From Papio anubis (lineage: Eukaryota > Chordata > Mammalia > Primates > Cercopithecidae), in assembly GCF_008728515.1 (NCBI RefSeq), contig NC_044976.1, forward strand, positions 31,519,376 to 31,583,375: a DNA stretch of 64,000 nucleotides, in the 5' to 3' direction. The translations under genes were made by a program, and so were the position numbers. Position 1 is the first letter of the stretch, and each line of letters starts with the position of its first letter. Positions 1 through 11,500 of the stretch are shown here, in pieces. Under the pieces are notes generated by a model, which did no database searches, had not been told where the DNA came from, and saw only the letters and a program-made list of their open reading frames with translations.

Positions 1-379
1 AGGCAACTTTAAAAAAAAAAAAACAGAAAACATACTCAAAAAGGGTTTTAAGTGGTGACTCATAGTTTAAACCATGCCCTAAAAACATTTAAAGCAAATC
101 TATGTGTTCAGACTCCCATCTTGAGGGGTAGTTTAGTTTTGGGTTCCATGAAACAAGGTGTTAAATTCCCAAAGGGAGAGCCATTTCTGTCATCAGTCCC
201 CATCAGAGTAGACTGCATAACGCAGTCAGTTCTCACCCTGCTTTCCCACAGGGCTGGGGACTGTGGGGAGGTGGGGAGGGTGGGCAGGCTCTGAGGGAGA
301 CCTCACTCCAGAACAGCCTCCTGAGGGGTACACAAAAGCCTCTCTCTACAACCACTTTTGTGAGATTCCTCCTGACCAC

Positions 380-384
<5 letters not shown>

Positions 385-423
<39 letters not shown>
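385..423. repeat. (ATC)13 trinucleotide microsatellite
   Basis: Thirteen uninterrupted ATC units. They create poly-His and poly-Ser open frames on the plus strand that are not genes. Uninterrupted runs of this length are usually length-polymorphic. Confidence 0.95.
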
Positions 424-3264
424 TTTCAGGAGCAAAATGGTACAAAACAAAGGGAATAAAAGAGAAATTATCAATTATGAAGACTTCTCATTCTCATTTC
501 CCTACTCTTATCTCCAGTATGTGTCTTTTCAGAAGAGAATCTTTCTATGGCTGGAACTAAATCTGTCTGGAGATTAAATATTGAACAGCTGGGAGAAGTT
601 TAATATAAATTTAGATTGACTCAAGAAAAGGGAAAAACTCTTGGTAAATACCGTGCTAATGATGAGCAGCATTACAGGAACTGGAGCCACCAACCTAAAC
701 CCTAGGTTTTTTAAACTTTATTTTGGCTTGCTGATCCATGCTGGATGAAAGTGAGGAGGTGGGGGAACTTTGGTAAATGGTTACTGAACGCCTGCCTGAG
801 GTCCACAGCCTAAGGGAGGACAGAGACTTAGGGGAAGAGTCTAAGGCAGTCAGGTCATCCCCTTTACACATTCACAACAGAGAAAAGTAGACCAAAAACA
901 CCTAGAAGCACACCAGTAGGGGTTCCTAATTCTGAGACAATAATCGTGTTCTGTGTTTTTCCTTATATAAGAAAACGTAGGGAGAGAGCAGCCTATGTAA
1001 GAGCATGCAAGGCCAGACGTAAGAAGAGTTCAATTGTGTAAGATTGTCCATCTACTTACTCCTCTTAACACGCCCTCTCCCCCTGAAAGATCAGAACCAA
1101 GGTATCCAAAGTATCTGAGACAGGAAATGAGTAACACAGGAAAAAGGATGTGGTCTGAAAAAGAGTGGATTCTGGGGCTGAGCCAGAGCAAGTAACAGCC
1201 ACAGGGTCATAGCTGAGGGAAGGGCTTGGTGGCAGGAAGAGAAATCTCAGGGTCAGTCAGCTTAGACTAGAAAGTCCATGACAGAGGAGATATGTCTGGG
1301 GAAGCAGCAGAGCACCTTCCTAAGAGGCTCTTCTTCCCTGAAGGAGGCAGAGAATGCAGAAACAATGGCTGATGAGACCCACAGCCAGGAGAATGACTGT
1401 GACAGAAGGAAAGGGGCTGGAGGTCCCTCTTTACTCAGAGGGAAGAGTAAATAATATATATGGAGTGAGCTTGACAAAGGTAAATTAAAAATTAACCCAG
1501 GACCTGGGAGAGAGTGGAAAGGGCCAGGAGGTGGGGACATGACGAAACACCAACATTCATTAAGCACCTATGTGCCACATGTCAGTAAAGAACAGTTTGG
1601 GGGAAATAAGAAGGGGGTGAAAACAGGAGAGAAAACATAGTTGGACAACTGAGAAACTGACTCAAGTACAACAGAAAAGTGGACTAAGAAACTACCCCCT
1701 TTCTCAAGATTAAGGCTGGAGGAAAAAGATGTCTGTTCTTCCCTGTGTGCATGGACGAGCCTGGAAACAGATCTTGGGTGGGCTGAGAGGCAGAGCTCAT
1801 GTGATGAAGAGTGCCTGGAAAGAGCAGGTGCCAAAAGAGCACCACTCCCCATCTGCCCGACCTTCTGCGAAACAAGCCCGCCCTTGTGAGTGAGCCAAGC
1901 CAGAGGCCCCAGTTCCCGCCTTGCAGGGGCTGGAACTTGGGTGCAGAAATCACCAGTGAAAAACAGTTTCTCAGCTGGTTAGAAAGTGTGAGTACTCCCA
2001 AATGTAAATCCAGATGTTGGGAGCTATTTGTTAAAATCACTTTGATATTCCCCAGTGCCTAGGGCAGTACTTTACCTTAAATGGGAGCCAAATAAAAGTA
2101 TGTTAAGTCTAACTGAATGAAACCAGAACTACTTAGCTGTGCTGGTCATCTTCAGGTTCAAGACAGCCTCTTGTCCCGATAACCAACACAGTCAGGTACT
2201 TTATTTCTGTTCTAAAGTCAAAACGATGCGAAGCCCTCATCATTAGGGTCTGCCACAGGTCTGTTGCCCTGTACCAGAATAATAGATGGGCGGATGGGGG
2301 AGGTGGGAAGAAATACAAGAGCAAGAAGGAATTTCCTTGCCTCATTAGCCTGTAATGTTCATGCTGACCTAGAAATCCTGGCAGTTCCAACATTTGGGTT
2401 GACTCAGGCGGGGAAGAAAAATCCCAGGTGAATGATAATTGGATTACCCAGTTATGCTCCAGAGCCAAATGGCTGGAAAAGGCTAGGTCAGTAGGCTCTG
2501 GTACAAAGTGACATTATTTTTTAAACCAAAAATGGAGATACTCGGGCTAATAGACAATGGGATGGAATAGTTTAAATTGGGGCTGTCCTAGAAAAATCAG
2601 GGACATATGATGGATTTAGGTCGGTAGCTTATTTTGCAAGGGATCCTCTGGGCCCAATATGCTAATGGAGAGGGGATTAACGATCAAACATGAGAGATAC
2701 CCGAGGGGAAGTCTGTCATTGATTTGTAAGGCAAGAAAAAGATGAGAAGAGTGTGTTCCATACACAGCACATGAAGGTACACATCGCAGGTATGGAGTAG
2801 GAAGGAAAGGAAAGTTGATCAGAACCGAAACTATGTGGGTGAGAGCAGTTCAGGTTATGGAAGACGGGGGGCGGTGGGCCGGTGGGGGTGCGCTGTAGCA
2901 GGGCACTGACTGGGGCCCAGGGCTTAGGAGTTCAGATGGTAGCTTCGCCACTGGTTTGCAGCCTGACCTTGGGCCAATTATTTCCCTATCTGTGGACTTC
3001 AGTTTAAATAGAGAATCTCACAAATCCCGATTTTAATGTAAAGAAGCAACAAATATAGTCTACCTTCATTTGGCAGAAGAAGGAGAGAAAACGCTCTTCT
3101 AAAAATGGAAGACAGACACAGAACAGCTTGTCCCTTTCTATCCAATTAAAAACCTCGTGAGACTGAACTAGATTAAAAACAAAACTCTCCAGCGAAGCCG
3201 CAGGCGCCTCCAAGATAGGGAGTCCACCACCAATAAAGTAATGCAGATGCCAGCAGTCTTGCCC

Positions 3265-4170
3265 CCAACGCACCGTCCGTCCCCGGGAAGTCGCAGCGGC
3301 GGGGAGGCCGGTCCTAGGTCGGGGCTGGGGTGGGGTGTGTGGGGCCTAGGGACGCGGAAGCTGCGGCGCGCCGAGGTGACACAGGGCTTCCAGGGGCGAC
3401 GGGCCCGCAGGATCCCCAGGCGAGCGAGGCAGTGGAACAGGGCACCTCCCAGGCGCCAAGCGGGCGAGAGCCGCGACTGGCACGGCCTGGCAGCCGCGTA
3501 GGCCCGGGCCGCTAGGGGCACCGAGGGCGGTGCCCGACTTCCAGGGCGGCGAGCGCGGCCCCCGGCCTCCCTCCTGGCGAGAACCCCTCCCCCGCCCCGG
3601 CACTGACCTGTCCAGGGCCCGGCTGGGCCTGGCCGGGCGGGGCCTACGCAGCCCCTCGGCCGGGCGCCGACTCGCGCGGGGTCCCGGGCCCGGGCGGGCC
3701 GCCTTCTCTCCGCCGGGAGCCTCCGAGCCGGGGCCCGGGGCTGCCGCGGCGCATGCGACCGCACCGGCCTGGCCGGCGTCAACAAAGGGCGGCCGGGGCG
3801 CGAGGCCGGGACGGGGGCGCGGGCCGGGGCGGGAGCGCGGGCGGCGGCCAGGGTTGCCGCGCGCCCGCGGCAGACGCCTCGGGGCTGCAGCCGCCGCGGG
3901 GCAATGCGGCGCGTCTGGGACCGCTGCCGCCTCTGCCGGGGGCGGGGCGAGGGCGCGGGGCGGGGCGGGCCGCGCGGCGGGGCGGGGCCGCGGGAGGGGC
4001 GGTGCGGACACGGGCCGCGCGCTTCCTTTGTGCGTCGAGCCCCGCCTCGCGCCCTCCGGAAGGCGGGTTAGGGACGCCCGGGGCTCAGCTTAGGGAGGCG
4101 GGCGCCACGCCACGAGGAGGCTGCCCCGGCCCCCTGCACAAGTGCTCTTTGGCGGGGCGGCCCGCGACTC
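3265..4170 (-). promoter_or_regulatory. PHC2: CpG island inside a PHC2 intron, candidate internal promoter
   Basis: About 0.9 kb of very GC- and CpG-rich, unmethylated-looking DNA, sharply bounded by ordinary intron on both sides. It contains clustered Sp1-type GC boxes (repeated GGGGCGGGG at about 3940-3998), a GCGCATGCG palindrome resembling an NRF1 site at 3750-3758, and no TATA box. It lies between the exon ending SSPAH and the exons for the zinc finger and SAM half. That is where the known short PHC2 isoform (C-terminal half only) should start. Direction is inferred from the gene and from a minus-strand donor at 3607/3608; bidirectional activity is possible. Confidence 0.75.
3608..3800 (-). 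other. PHC2: Candidate non-coding first exon of the short PHC2 transcript
   Basis: On the minus strand the sequence CCTGGACAG|GTCAGTG at 3616-3601 is a good splice donor in the middle of the CpG island, with the GC-box cluster 300-400 bases upstream in transcript direction. A first exon ending at 3608 and starting near 3800 would splice to the downstream exon below coordinate 1, where the short isoform's Met is expected. The 3800 start is only a guess, because no initiator element can be fixed from sequence alone. Confidence 0.4.
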
Positions 4171-4929
4171 CCGCCTTGGACCGTTCACTCCCTGAGGGGC
4201 CTGGGGGGCTTTCAGAAGACTAATGACCGCCAGTCACCGAGAGCTCAGTTCGTGCCAAACCCAGCTCGCACTCTCCCCACTTATTGTTCATAACGACCCT
4301 ACAAGTCATTCTCCTTCCTACTGGGAACCGAGGATCAGAGAGAAGTCATGGCCCAAGTGCCCCGGTCACACCTCTATGAGCGGCCTCCGGCTCGCGGCAG
4401 AGGCTGATTGAGGAAGTGGGTTCAGGCGGCCCGCCGCGCCTGACACGCCGCGCCTGACACACAGTTGGAGTTCTCTTCCCCAAGCGCACCGGGTGAACCT
4501 GCGCCGTCGTGGCGAGGCGTACTCATTCAGCTCGCGCGCGAGGGGCTGCTGGGGTACAGAGAGGTGCTGCATGACACAGTCCCCACCCTCGGGAGCGCGA
4601 GGCGCAGGACGGTGCTGGACCCATGCCAGGGACTTCATTCTTGACTTCCCTCTATTCCCAACATGGCCCCATTTTCTTGCCTTCCTTAGTATTCATATTC
4701 GTTCCCTGCCTTTCTTCTCCCCCTACCCCTTTCAACTCTCAGGCCTCATCCCATCTTTGTTTACATTTATTTTACATTCCCCGAATATTTACTTAACTCC
4801 CTTTCTCCTCTATTTTTCAAAATTTCAACCCCCCTTTTCATTAATATTCATATTCCCTTCTCCTCTGCCTCTGCATTTCTTACACTTATATTTTGTTTTA
4901 TAAACTAGGGTAACACAGGATTGTATCCT

Positions 4930-5660
4930 CAACTCCTGTTCCCTAACATGCGCACACTTTCCTGCCTCCCTCTCTTAAGTTCCACCAGTTCTTCCTGGAA
5001 TGCTCTTTCCCCAACTTTGTATGTCCAGGTCCTACCTATCCTTCAAGGTCCAGACTCAAGAACAGCAGTTGGCAAACTTTTTCTGCCAGGGACCAGAGAG
5101 TAAATATTTTAGACTTTGTAGGTCATACGGTCTGTCGCAACAACTCATTTCTGCTGTTGCCGCAGGAAAGCAACTACAGACAATATGTACATGAACGAGT
5201 GTGGTTGTGTTCCCATGGAACTTTATTTATGGGCACTAGAATTGGAATTTCAGATAATTTTCATGTATCATGAAATATAATTATTTTGATTTTTTTAAAA
5301 AAAATTTAAAATGTAGAAATCATTATTAGCTTGCGAGCCGTACGAACACTGGCAATGTGATGGTTTTGGCCATTGGGCTGTAGTTTGCCAACCTCTGCTC
5401 TAGAACGATGCCTCATCCTCCCGGAAATCTATCCTGATAATCTCTAGTTGGCAGTAACTTTTCCTGTTTTGTAGCTTTTAAATGACTTACCTCAAATCAG
5501 TCTATGGCATTTATCGCATTTTATTTTCTATTGTAATTTTTTTCCTGTGCATTTGTCATCGTTCCCAGTAGACCTTCAGCTCTTGACTGTGTTTCTCTAT
5601 GTGCTACCTCCCTTCCCACAGTGCTTTGCACAGAGTAGGCATTCACACATACACAGAATG
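4930..5660 (+). mobile_element. L2 LINE 3' fragment, split by a hAT element and capped by an Alu
   Basis: The sequence on both sides of 5063-5397 has the L2 3'-region style: 'CCTTCAAGGTCCAGACTCAA' before, and 'cagtgctttgcacagagtag' with a trailing stretch after. The Alu at 5659 follows directly. The family is called from remembered consensus, so subfamily is not assigned. Confidence 0.6.
5063..5397 (+). mobile_element. Non-autonomous hAT-Charlie-type DNA transposon
   Basis: 335 bp with short inverted ends (CAG..GTTGGCAAAC and GTTTGCCAACCTCTG) and an 8-bp target duplication, CTCAAGAA at 5055-5062 and CTCTAGAA at 5398-5405, with one mismatch. Eight-base duplications are the hAT hallmark. The internal sequence matches a common mammalian MER family, but I cannot fix its exact name. 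Confidence 0.75.
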
Positions 5661-5962
5661 GGCGAGGCGCAGTGGCTCACACCTGTAATCCCGGCACTTT
5701 GGGAGGCTGAGTTGGGCAGATCACCTGAGGTCAGGAGTTCGAGACCAGCCTGGCCAACATGGCGAAATCACGTCTCTACTAATAAAGTACAAAAATTAGC
5801 TGGGCATGGTAGTGTGTGCCTGAAATCCCAGCCGCTCGGGAGGCTGAGGCAGGAGAATCACTTGAACCCGGGAGGCAGAGGTCGCAGTGAGCCAAGATCA
5901 TGCCACTGCACTCCAGCCTGGGTGACAGAGTAAGAATGCATCTTAAAAAAAAAAAAAAAAAG
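5659..5962 (+). mobile_element. Alu element
   Basis: Full-length dimer with A-tail at 5945-5961. The flanking repeats 'acatacacagaatg' and 'acatacacagagtg' are the target duplication. It is AluS-like in its diagnostic positions. Confidence 0.95.
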
Positions 5963-6349
5963 ACATACACAGAGTGGATATTTAAGTCTTGGGTGGTTGA
6001 CAGTTGTTTCCACTGTGTAAAGCTTACTTCTGTCATGAGATAGGACCTCAAGAGGAGGATGCTTGTTTGTATATCACCATAATTAGATTTCAGAAAGAAA
6101 AATTTGAGAGCTTTATGGAGAAGAAAGGCAAATGTGAGTTCATTTAGGGGTTTCTGGATTACAAACACTTGAGCAAAAAATGTTGATTACCACTGTTCTG
6201 GAGATGGCATGAATCCTCAGTGGGGTCTCGTATGATACTTCTATTAACAAATTGGTAAAAGGCAAATAAAACTCGCTATATAATTTACAGGTGGCAAAGT
6301 TAAGCAGAGGAGTTAGTATAATGAATAGCAGAATTCAGATAGAAAAGAT

Positions 6350-6510
6350 TCGTGCCCCACCACTTGCTTTTTTCTATGCCTCAGTGGTCTTACCTTTAAA
6401 ATGAGGATAAAAGTTGCTACCTCAGAGGGTTATTGTCAGGATTAAATGAGGAAATTTAAATGTGTAAAGTCTAGCAGAGAGGGCTCAATAAATATTAACT
6501 AGTAACCATT
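6350..6510 (+). mobile_element. MIR SINE
   Basis: Shows the MIR order of words: 'cctcagtggtcttacctt', 'aaaatgaggataa', 'attaaatgag', then 'ctcaataaatatt'. The copy is diverged, as expected for this family. Confidence 0.7.
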
Positions 6511-6799
6511 ACTGTTTTCTTGCTAGGCTAGAACTATGGGCTAAATTTACAAGATAACACTTAACAGATGTAAGCAATTATATTTTGGTTCAACTATAAA
6601 TTATACAAGTTCTAGACTAGGGAGAGCTGGCATGACAGCAGTTCCAGGTAAGATGAAACCTCAGAAACAAAAATGAAACCCAGCTCTCTGGAATTCAGGT
6701 GACAGTGCTCTGTGAACAACAGTGTCATTCCTATAGCGTCGGAGAGTTCACGGGGGCCATTTGTGCACCATCCTGATGAAGGAAGGTGAGGGAGTGACT

Positions 6800-6970
6800 A
6801 CTGTAGGAGTCAGAGTCATGGTGCTGCCCTTTCACAGCCGCAGGACCTGGAGCCCCTCGGCTTTTGTTTCTGCCTCTGAATGATGGGGACAGTTCTACTT
6901 ATGTCCTAGGGCTGTCGTGAATGAGTAAACGACTTGGAACAGTACTCAGCATATAGTAGGTGTAGTTCCT
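6800..6970 (+). mobile_element. MIR SINE
   Basis: Carries the diverged MIR core and end words 'ctgaatgatggggacag', 'gaatgagtaaa' and 'cagcatatagtaggtg'. Confidence 0.6.
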
Positions 6971-8366
6971 CCCTTCCATAAAACATGGATCTAGGGAACA
7001 GCCCTGCCCCTGAAACAGGCTTCTAAAGACTAGTAGCTGTTTATATTTGGAATTAATGTGCTTAATTTTGGGGAGCAAATGTTAGGAAAATTAATGAAAA
7101 GGTAGAATGTAGATAGACAAGCCTGACCAGAATGGTGAGAATGGAGGTCTTGACCTGTCATAAGTAAAAAATGAAAAAAAGTCTCAGATATTTAGCCTGG
7201 AGATTTTCTCTTTTTTAATGGGGGGAGAGGCAAGAGACCGTCTGACAACTGTCTACAAACACTGTATAAGATGGACTCTTACAATTCACAAGACAGAATC
7301 ATGACCAATGCTGGCAAATTCCAAGAGAGCAGGTTTGACTTCACTTGAAAAGCAGCTTTCTGATAATTAGAGCAAATCTACAGTGGAATGGACTGCTGTT
7401 CAAAACCCCTTCTCATCTGCAAGTGTGCAGAGAGAGAAGAGATGACCTCCTTCCCATCCTTTAATTTTCCTGCTGTTCTTTCTCCATATTCTTTTCCTTG
7501 ATCCTGCTTCTGTTCCTTGTAGAACCTTTGTACCCTTTTTGCCCTGCCTTGTGCTAAGGTATTTTTTTCTTATTTCTCCATCAACTTCCAAACTCTTTTT
7601 ATCTTGGCTGTCCCCCACTCCGCCTCAGCAAACACAGCACAATGACTGGAACTGCCTCCCTGAGTTGCAGGTGGTCCATGGCTCAGAATGTCACTGAGAC
7701 CTGGGCCAACAGTGCTGTGCAAACTGGCAGAGAGGGGAAGGGAAGCAAGCAGATCTTTGCAGGAGGCGGAGGTACTGCCGTGCCTCTCCCATCCAGATGA
7801 AGGAACCCAGCAGAGTCTCCTGAACCTCAGGAGGGGAGAAGTCCACTTGTAACTGAGCCCACAAAGACAGATGGGGATCCCAAAGCTGAGCACAGTTTCC
7901 TCAGAGATGCTTCCTGTGAGCTGAACTCATTTGAGTCCCCTTCTGCCTCTCCCTGGCATTTCCCTTATTTTTGAGATATGGTAGCTGTTTTGCCATATTT
8001 CCAATATCAAGAACCCCCTTTCATACCAAAGGAAGCAGAGAACTGTGACAACTGGCAACCTGCCTCCACTCTGCACTTGGCATATGTCTATGTGGATGCA
8101 TCTGACACCAGTGACATGCAGGCAGGCCCCAGTGTCTGGCTCTAGAACTTTCACCTCTTCTTTCTCCACCCTCTTGCTGTAATATCTTCGGTGTCTCCCT
8201 TTATTTCTGGTTCATCTTCTCACATCCCTCCTCTGTTTCCAACCCCCCAGCTTCCCTGCTTGTAATAGTTTGCCTTCCCATTGCAAATGCTCAAGTGAAA
8301 TGTGCCAGGGCATTGCAAGAAAGGCCAACTTTATCCCCTCCCCCAGAGCCCCACTGTGCTTCATAC

Positions 8367-8532
8367 CGTGAGCTGGGGACGACTGGATGTTAGGGCTCTT
8401 GGGTACAGGCAGGCCACCAGGCATGGCAGTGACAATAGCCTGCTGATGTGGTGATGGGCCAGACCGAGTCTCAGGCACACTCTTCTCCCCTGGTGCCGCT
8501 TCTTTCCAGTCATCAGGAACACACTGCTGGGG
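8367..8532 (-). CDS. PHC2: PHC2 exon 9 (166 bp), last coding exon in the window
   Basis: Begins PQQCVPDDWKEAAPGEKSV and ends SPNIQSSPAH plus the first base of the next codon (Glu expected). The acceptor is TTTGACAG|CCCCAG, after a 270-base intron. The donor is CACG|GTATGA at 8366. Differences from human that I recall are EAAPG for EVAPG, PKSPN for PTSPN and QSSPAH for QPSPAH. The continuation (TGQGIVHALTDL in human) is not found between 1 and 8366, so the next exon lies below the window. Confidence 0.92.
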
Positions 8533-11500
8533 CTGTCAAAGGACAGGACAGAGAGAGGGGCCTTTCAGAAATAGCCTTTGCGTTCTTGAATACTTCCCTG
8601 CTTTCCGTGGAGCTTGGGAAGCAGGCAAGGACCTTAAGATTCAGTCATCCTCAAACTGGGGAAAGCCCTCTCTTCCTTCTTGGAATCCCCAAAGATGATT
8701 TCACCCGTCAGCCTACCCAGAAGCACTTCTTGAAGGAGCTGTGGGGTCGTCCAAGCTGTGGCCGCCCCATGTGCTCCCTGGACCTTGGGGCTGGCTTACC
8801 ACTGGTGAAGCAGGCTGCAGTTGTAAGATGACGGCTGAAGTGTGCTGGAACCTGCGTTGAGGGGTGTGGGGCACGCCCTCGGGATGTCCATTCTGAGGCC
8901 CAGCATCAGGCGTGGGAGGGTGACACTGCTGACTGCTGCCAGGCTTGTGCAGGTTGGCAGTGGGACACTGGAGCGGCAGGGCGGGTGTAACCGGGCCTAG
9001 TGGCATGGCATGGGCCTCTGAGCTGGGCTGGAGGGCCACGCTTGGAGAGACGGAGGCGAGCTGAGGGTGGGGCTGAGCTTGGAACCCAGGCCGTGATGGC
9101 TGGGGTGGTGGCTGCTGCTGTTGTGGCTGTGGCTGCTGCTGGATCACAAATTGGGGCTGCAGGTGCTTTGAGGATGGCTGTGGGAGGAGCTGGTGTGGCT
9201 GCAGCTGAGCATAAGCTGAAGGGGGAAAGGCCAGGTTAGAGAGCATGGCTTGATCTTCTCTTCTGCTGTCTTCCAACTCTGCCCCTCCCACATCCAAATA
9301 AAAATGGCTTCCCAAATTCAATGTCTCTTGTTTTCATCCCTTTCATTTTTCACCCTGAGCCTGGCCTGCTCATTGCCATGGCCTAACACATTCACTCTAT
9401 TCCTGCTTTCCTCCTTTGCTGGAGGAACACTGGGCTCTTTAAGCTGTCCCCCACCCCCAACGCTTAACTCCTCACAACTCAAAACTCACCTCCTCTGTGA
9501 GGCCCTCTTTGGCCATTCTGGCAGTTCAGAGAAATACTGGATTCTAAGTGAGGCATGCTGTCTCTCTCCTCCGCACCCTTCATCTGCTGTTCTCTGTACC
9601 TGCAACAGCTACAGCCTCTCCACCACCCAACGCAGCTCTGCATGGCTAGTCCTCATCCAGCCTCTGGCTCTGCTCAGACGAGGCCTTCTCCAGGAAGAGC
9701 CAGTAGACAATGGTAGTTATTGGATCCTGGCATCAGGCAGACCAGGGCTGGGTTACTGGTTCCCTCTGTTATATACCAAGGGACCTGGGACTAACTACTC
9801 TCTGGGCCTCACGTTCCCAATCTAAAAATTAAAAATATAATTTCCGTACAGAAGTTGTTAAAAGGATGAAATGAGAAGAAAATGACAGAAAAATGGCTTA
9901 ATGTGCACAGCACAGTGCCTGGCATGTAGTCATATTCAATCATTTCTAGTCATAACTATTATATCAGTCTGGTTTAGGTTCTCAAAGTATCCAGGGTCTA
10001 CCTCTATCATAATAATGCTTATTAAGGTGGGTTGTAATTGTTTCTTATCTATCTTCCAGATCATGACCTCCTTGTGGTCAGAAACTTCATGTATCTCTCT
10101 CCAGAATCTAACACAGCGCCTGACAGGAATTTATTTTTTGCCATGTGTTGCTATACTAGCTTTCCCTCTTCCATTTTAAGCTGGCTGACTCTTTGAGGTG
10201 AGAATTCTTATATTTTTTAGTAATTCCTTCAGTGTCTAGCTCATGCCTTGTTCAGAGTAGGGATTCATGAAATTCAGCTCAGAGATTGTCTTTACACAGA
10301 TCACCCTCTGGCTAGTGCCAGGCCAGCCTAGGACGAAGCAGCTCAGCTGAATCTGTCCTGTTTAAAAACTGCCCTCTACAGAGACTTCCCTGGCTGGAGA
10401 GCTAGCCAAATGCATGGCAGGCCACAGCTGGAGGCCAGCAAATGGACTTTTACAACTAAAGCTTCAAGCCAGTAAGGATAAAGGCGAATTCTGGGTCCTG
10501 AGCTCACATTTTAAAAGGATTCTGTGATGCAACGGATGCAAAGTAAGCAGGTTTCAAACTGAGTTAGGGGAGGTGTCTTCCTTCTTGAATTTTGTCTATT
10601 CACATGCAAGTTTTGAATGGTCTCATCCCAGCCCGACATGGAATTCCAAGCAGAATTCCAATAGGATTTGAAAGGACAGAAATAAGACATGTTACAAAGC
10701 AAAAGCAAAATGGGTCTTGGTGACTGTCTAGTCAGAGAGAGACGGACTATGGATGGCCCACAGGGGTTTAGTATGGAGGATACTGAATGACGGGTTTGGG
10801 AAACTTGGACACCAGTGTGATGTTGAGGGAAGTGTGTTGGGTTTGGGTTGATGGCAGAACCTTTGTGGAAATGCCAGCAGACATTTGGTAATTATAAACT
10901 GTCCCTGACCCCAGTCTAAGCCCTGTCTCCTTATCTCACATTGAATAGGTCAGAATTTAACAATCAGGCACTTTTGAGAAGGCTGTTGATAAGGCACCTG
11001 GGAGACACTGAAGAGGCCACACAGGACTTTGTTAGGCGCCCACAGCCAGAACGATCTGCAAATGATGGGCGTCGTCACTGCAAATGCAACCAAAACTTTT
11101 TCTCCCTTAATGCAAAATCATGGATTCCTGCCACTGGAATGTGGAATCATTCTTAGGGGCTGCCCATGTGAGGTGGGAGCTGGAGATGGTCCAGGTCAGG
11201 GAGGCTGAGAGGATCAATGGCATGCCCCAGTACTTGCTGGCTGTGTGGCCTGAGACAAGGTACTCTTCTTTCTCAGGGCTTCAGAGTTTAACCTGTGAAA
11301 GAGGAGGTCTGGGCTAGGTGATCACATAAATCTCTTCCACATCTAGAATTTGATTGAGTGGCTATAGCAGGAAAGTAGTTTACAATTCAGGGTTAATAAG
11401 GAGGAAAAAGGGTTACAGAGGGAAAAGATTCTATATCTATACAGCATAAACACACATTTGTTTTCCCAAAAGACCAGGAAAGGGGACTGCTGTCCTGGCT

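Larger units (their letters stand above)
1..8366 (-). other. PHC2: PHC2 intron (partial) downstream of exon 9
   Basis: Non-coding apart from the CpG island. It holds an (ATC)13 run at 385-423, mostly unique or very old sequence at 430-3260, an L2 fragment split by a hAT element at 4930-5660, an Alu at 5659-5962, and two MIR copies at about 6350-6510 and 6800-6970. Unique sequence then runs from about 7000 to the exon 9 donor. No continuing PHC2 exon was found here on the minus strand. Confidence 0.85.

Noticed and set aside
263..577. Poly-Ser and poly-His open frames
   Set aside because: Produced by the (ATC)13 microsatellite, with no other protein features.
1684..2468. Minus-strand frames of 111-118 codons
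   Set aside because: No domain, no splice link to PHC2, and ordinary base composition for chance frames.
3168..4223. Long overlapping open frames on both strands in the CpG island (up to 221 codons)
   Set aside because: High GC removes stop codons. The products are Arg/Pro/Gly/Ala-rich with no domain, and frames overlap on both strands.
5547..5933. 128-codon open frame with 'MGEAQWLTPVIPALWEAE'
   Set aside because: Typical Alu translation. The same applies to the frames in other Alus (for example 12237-12530, 38451-38753, 39665-40081, 60352-60961, 62704-63105).
1..8366. Further PHC2 exons (HD1, FCS finger, SAM)
   Set aside because: Looked for the expected continuation of the reading frame on the minus strand and did not find it. 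These exons must lie below coordinate 1.
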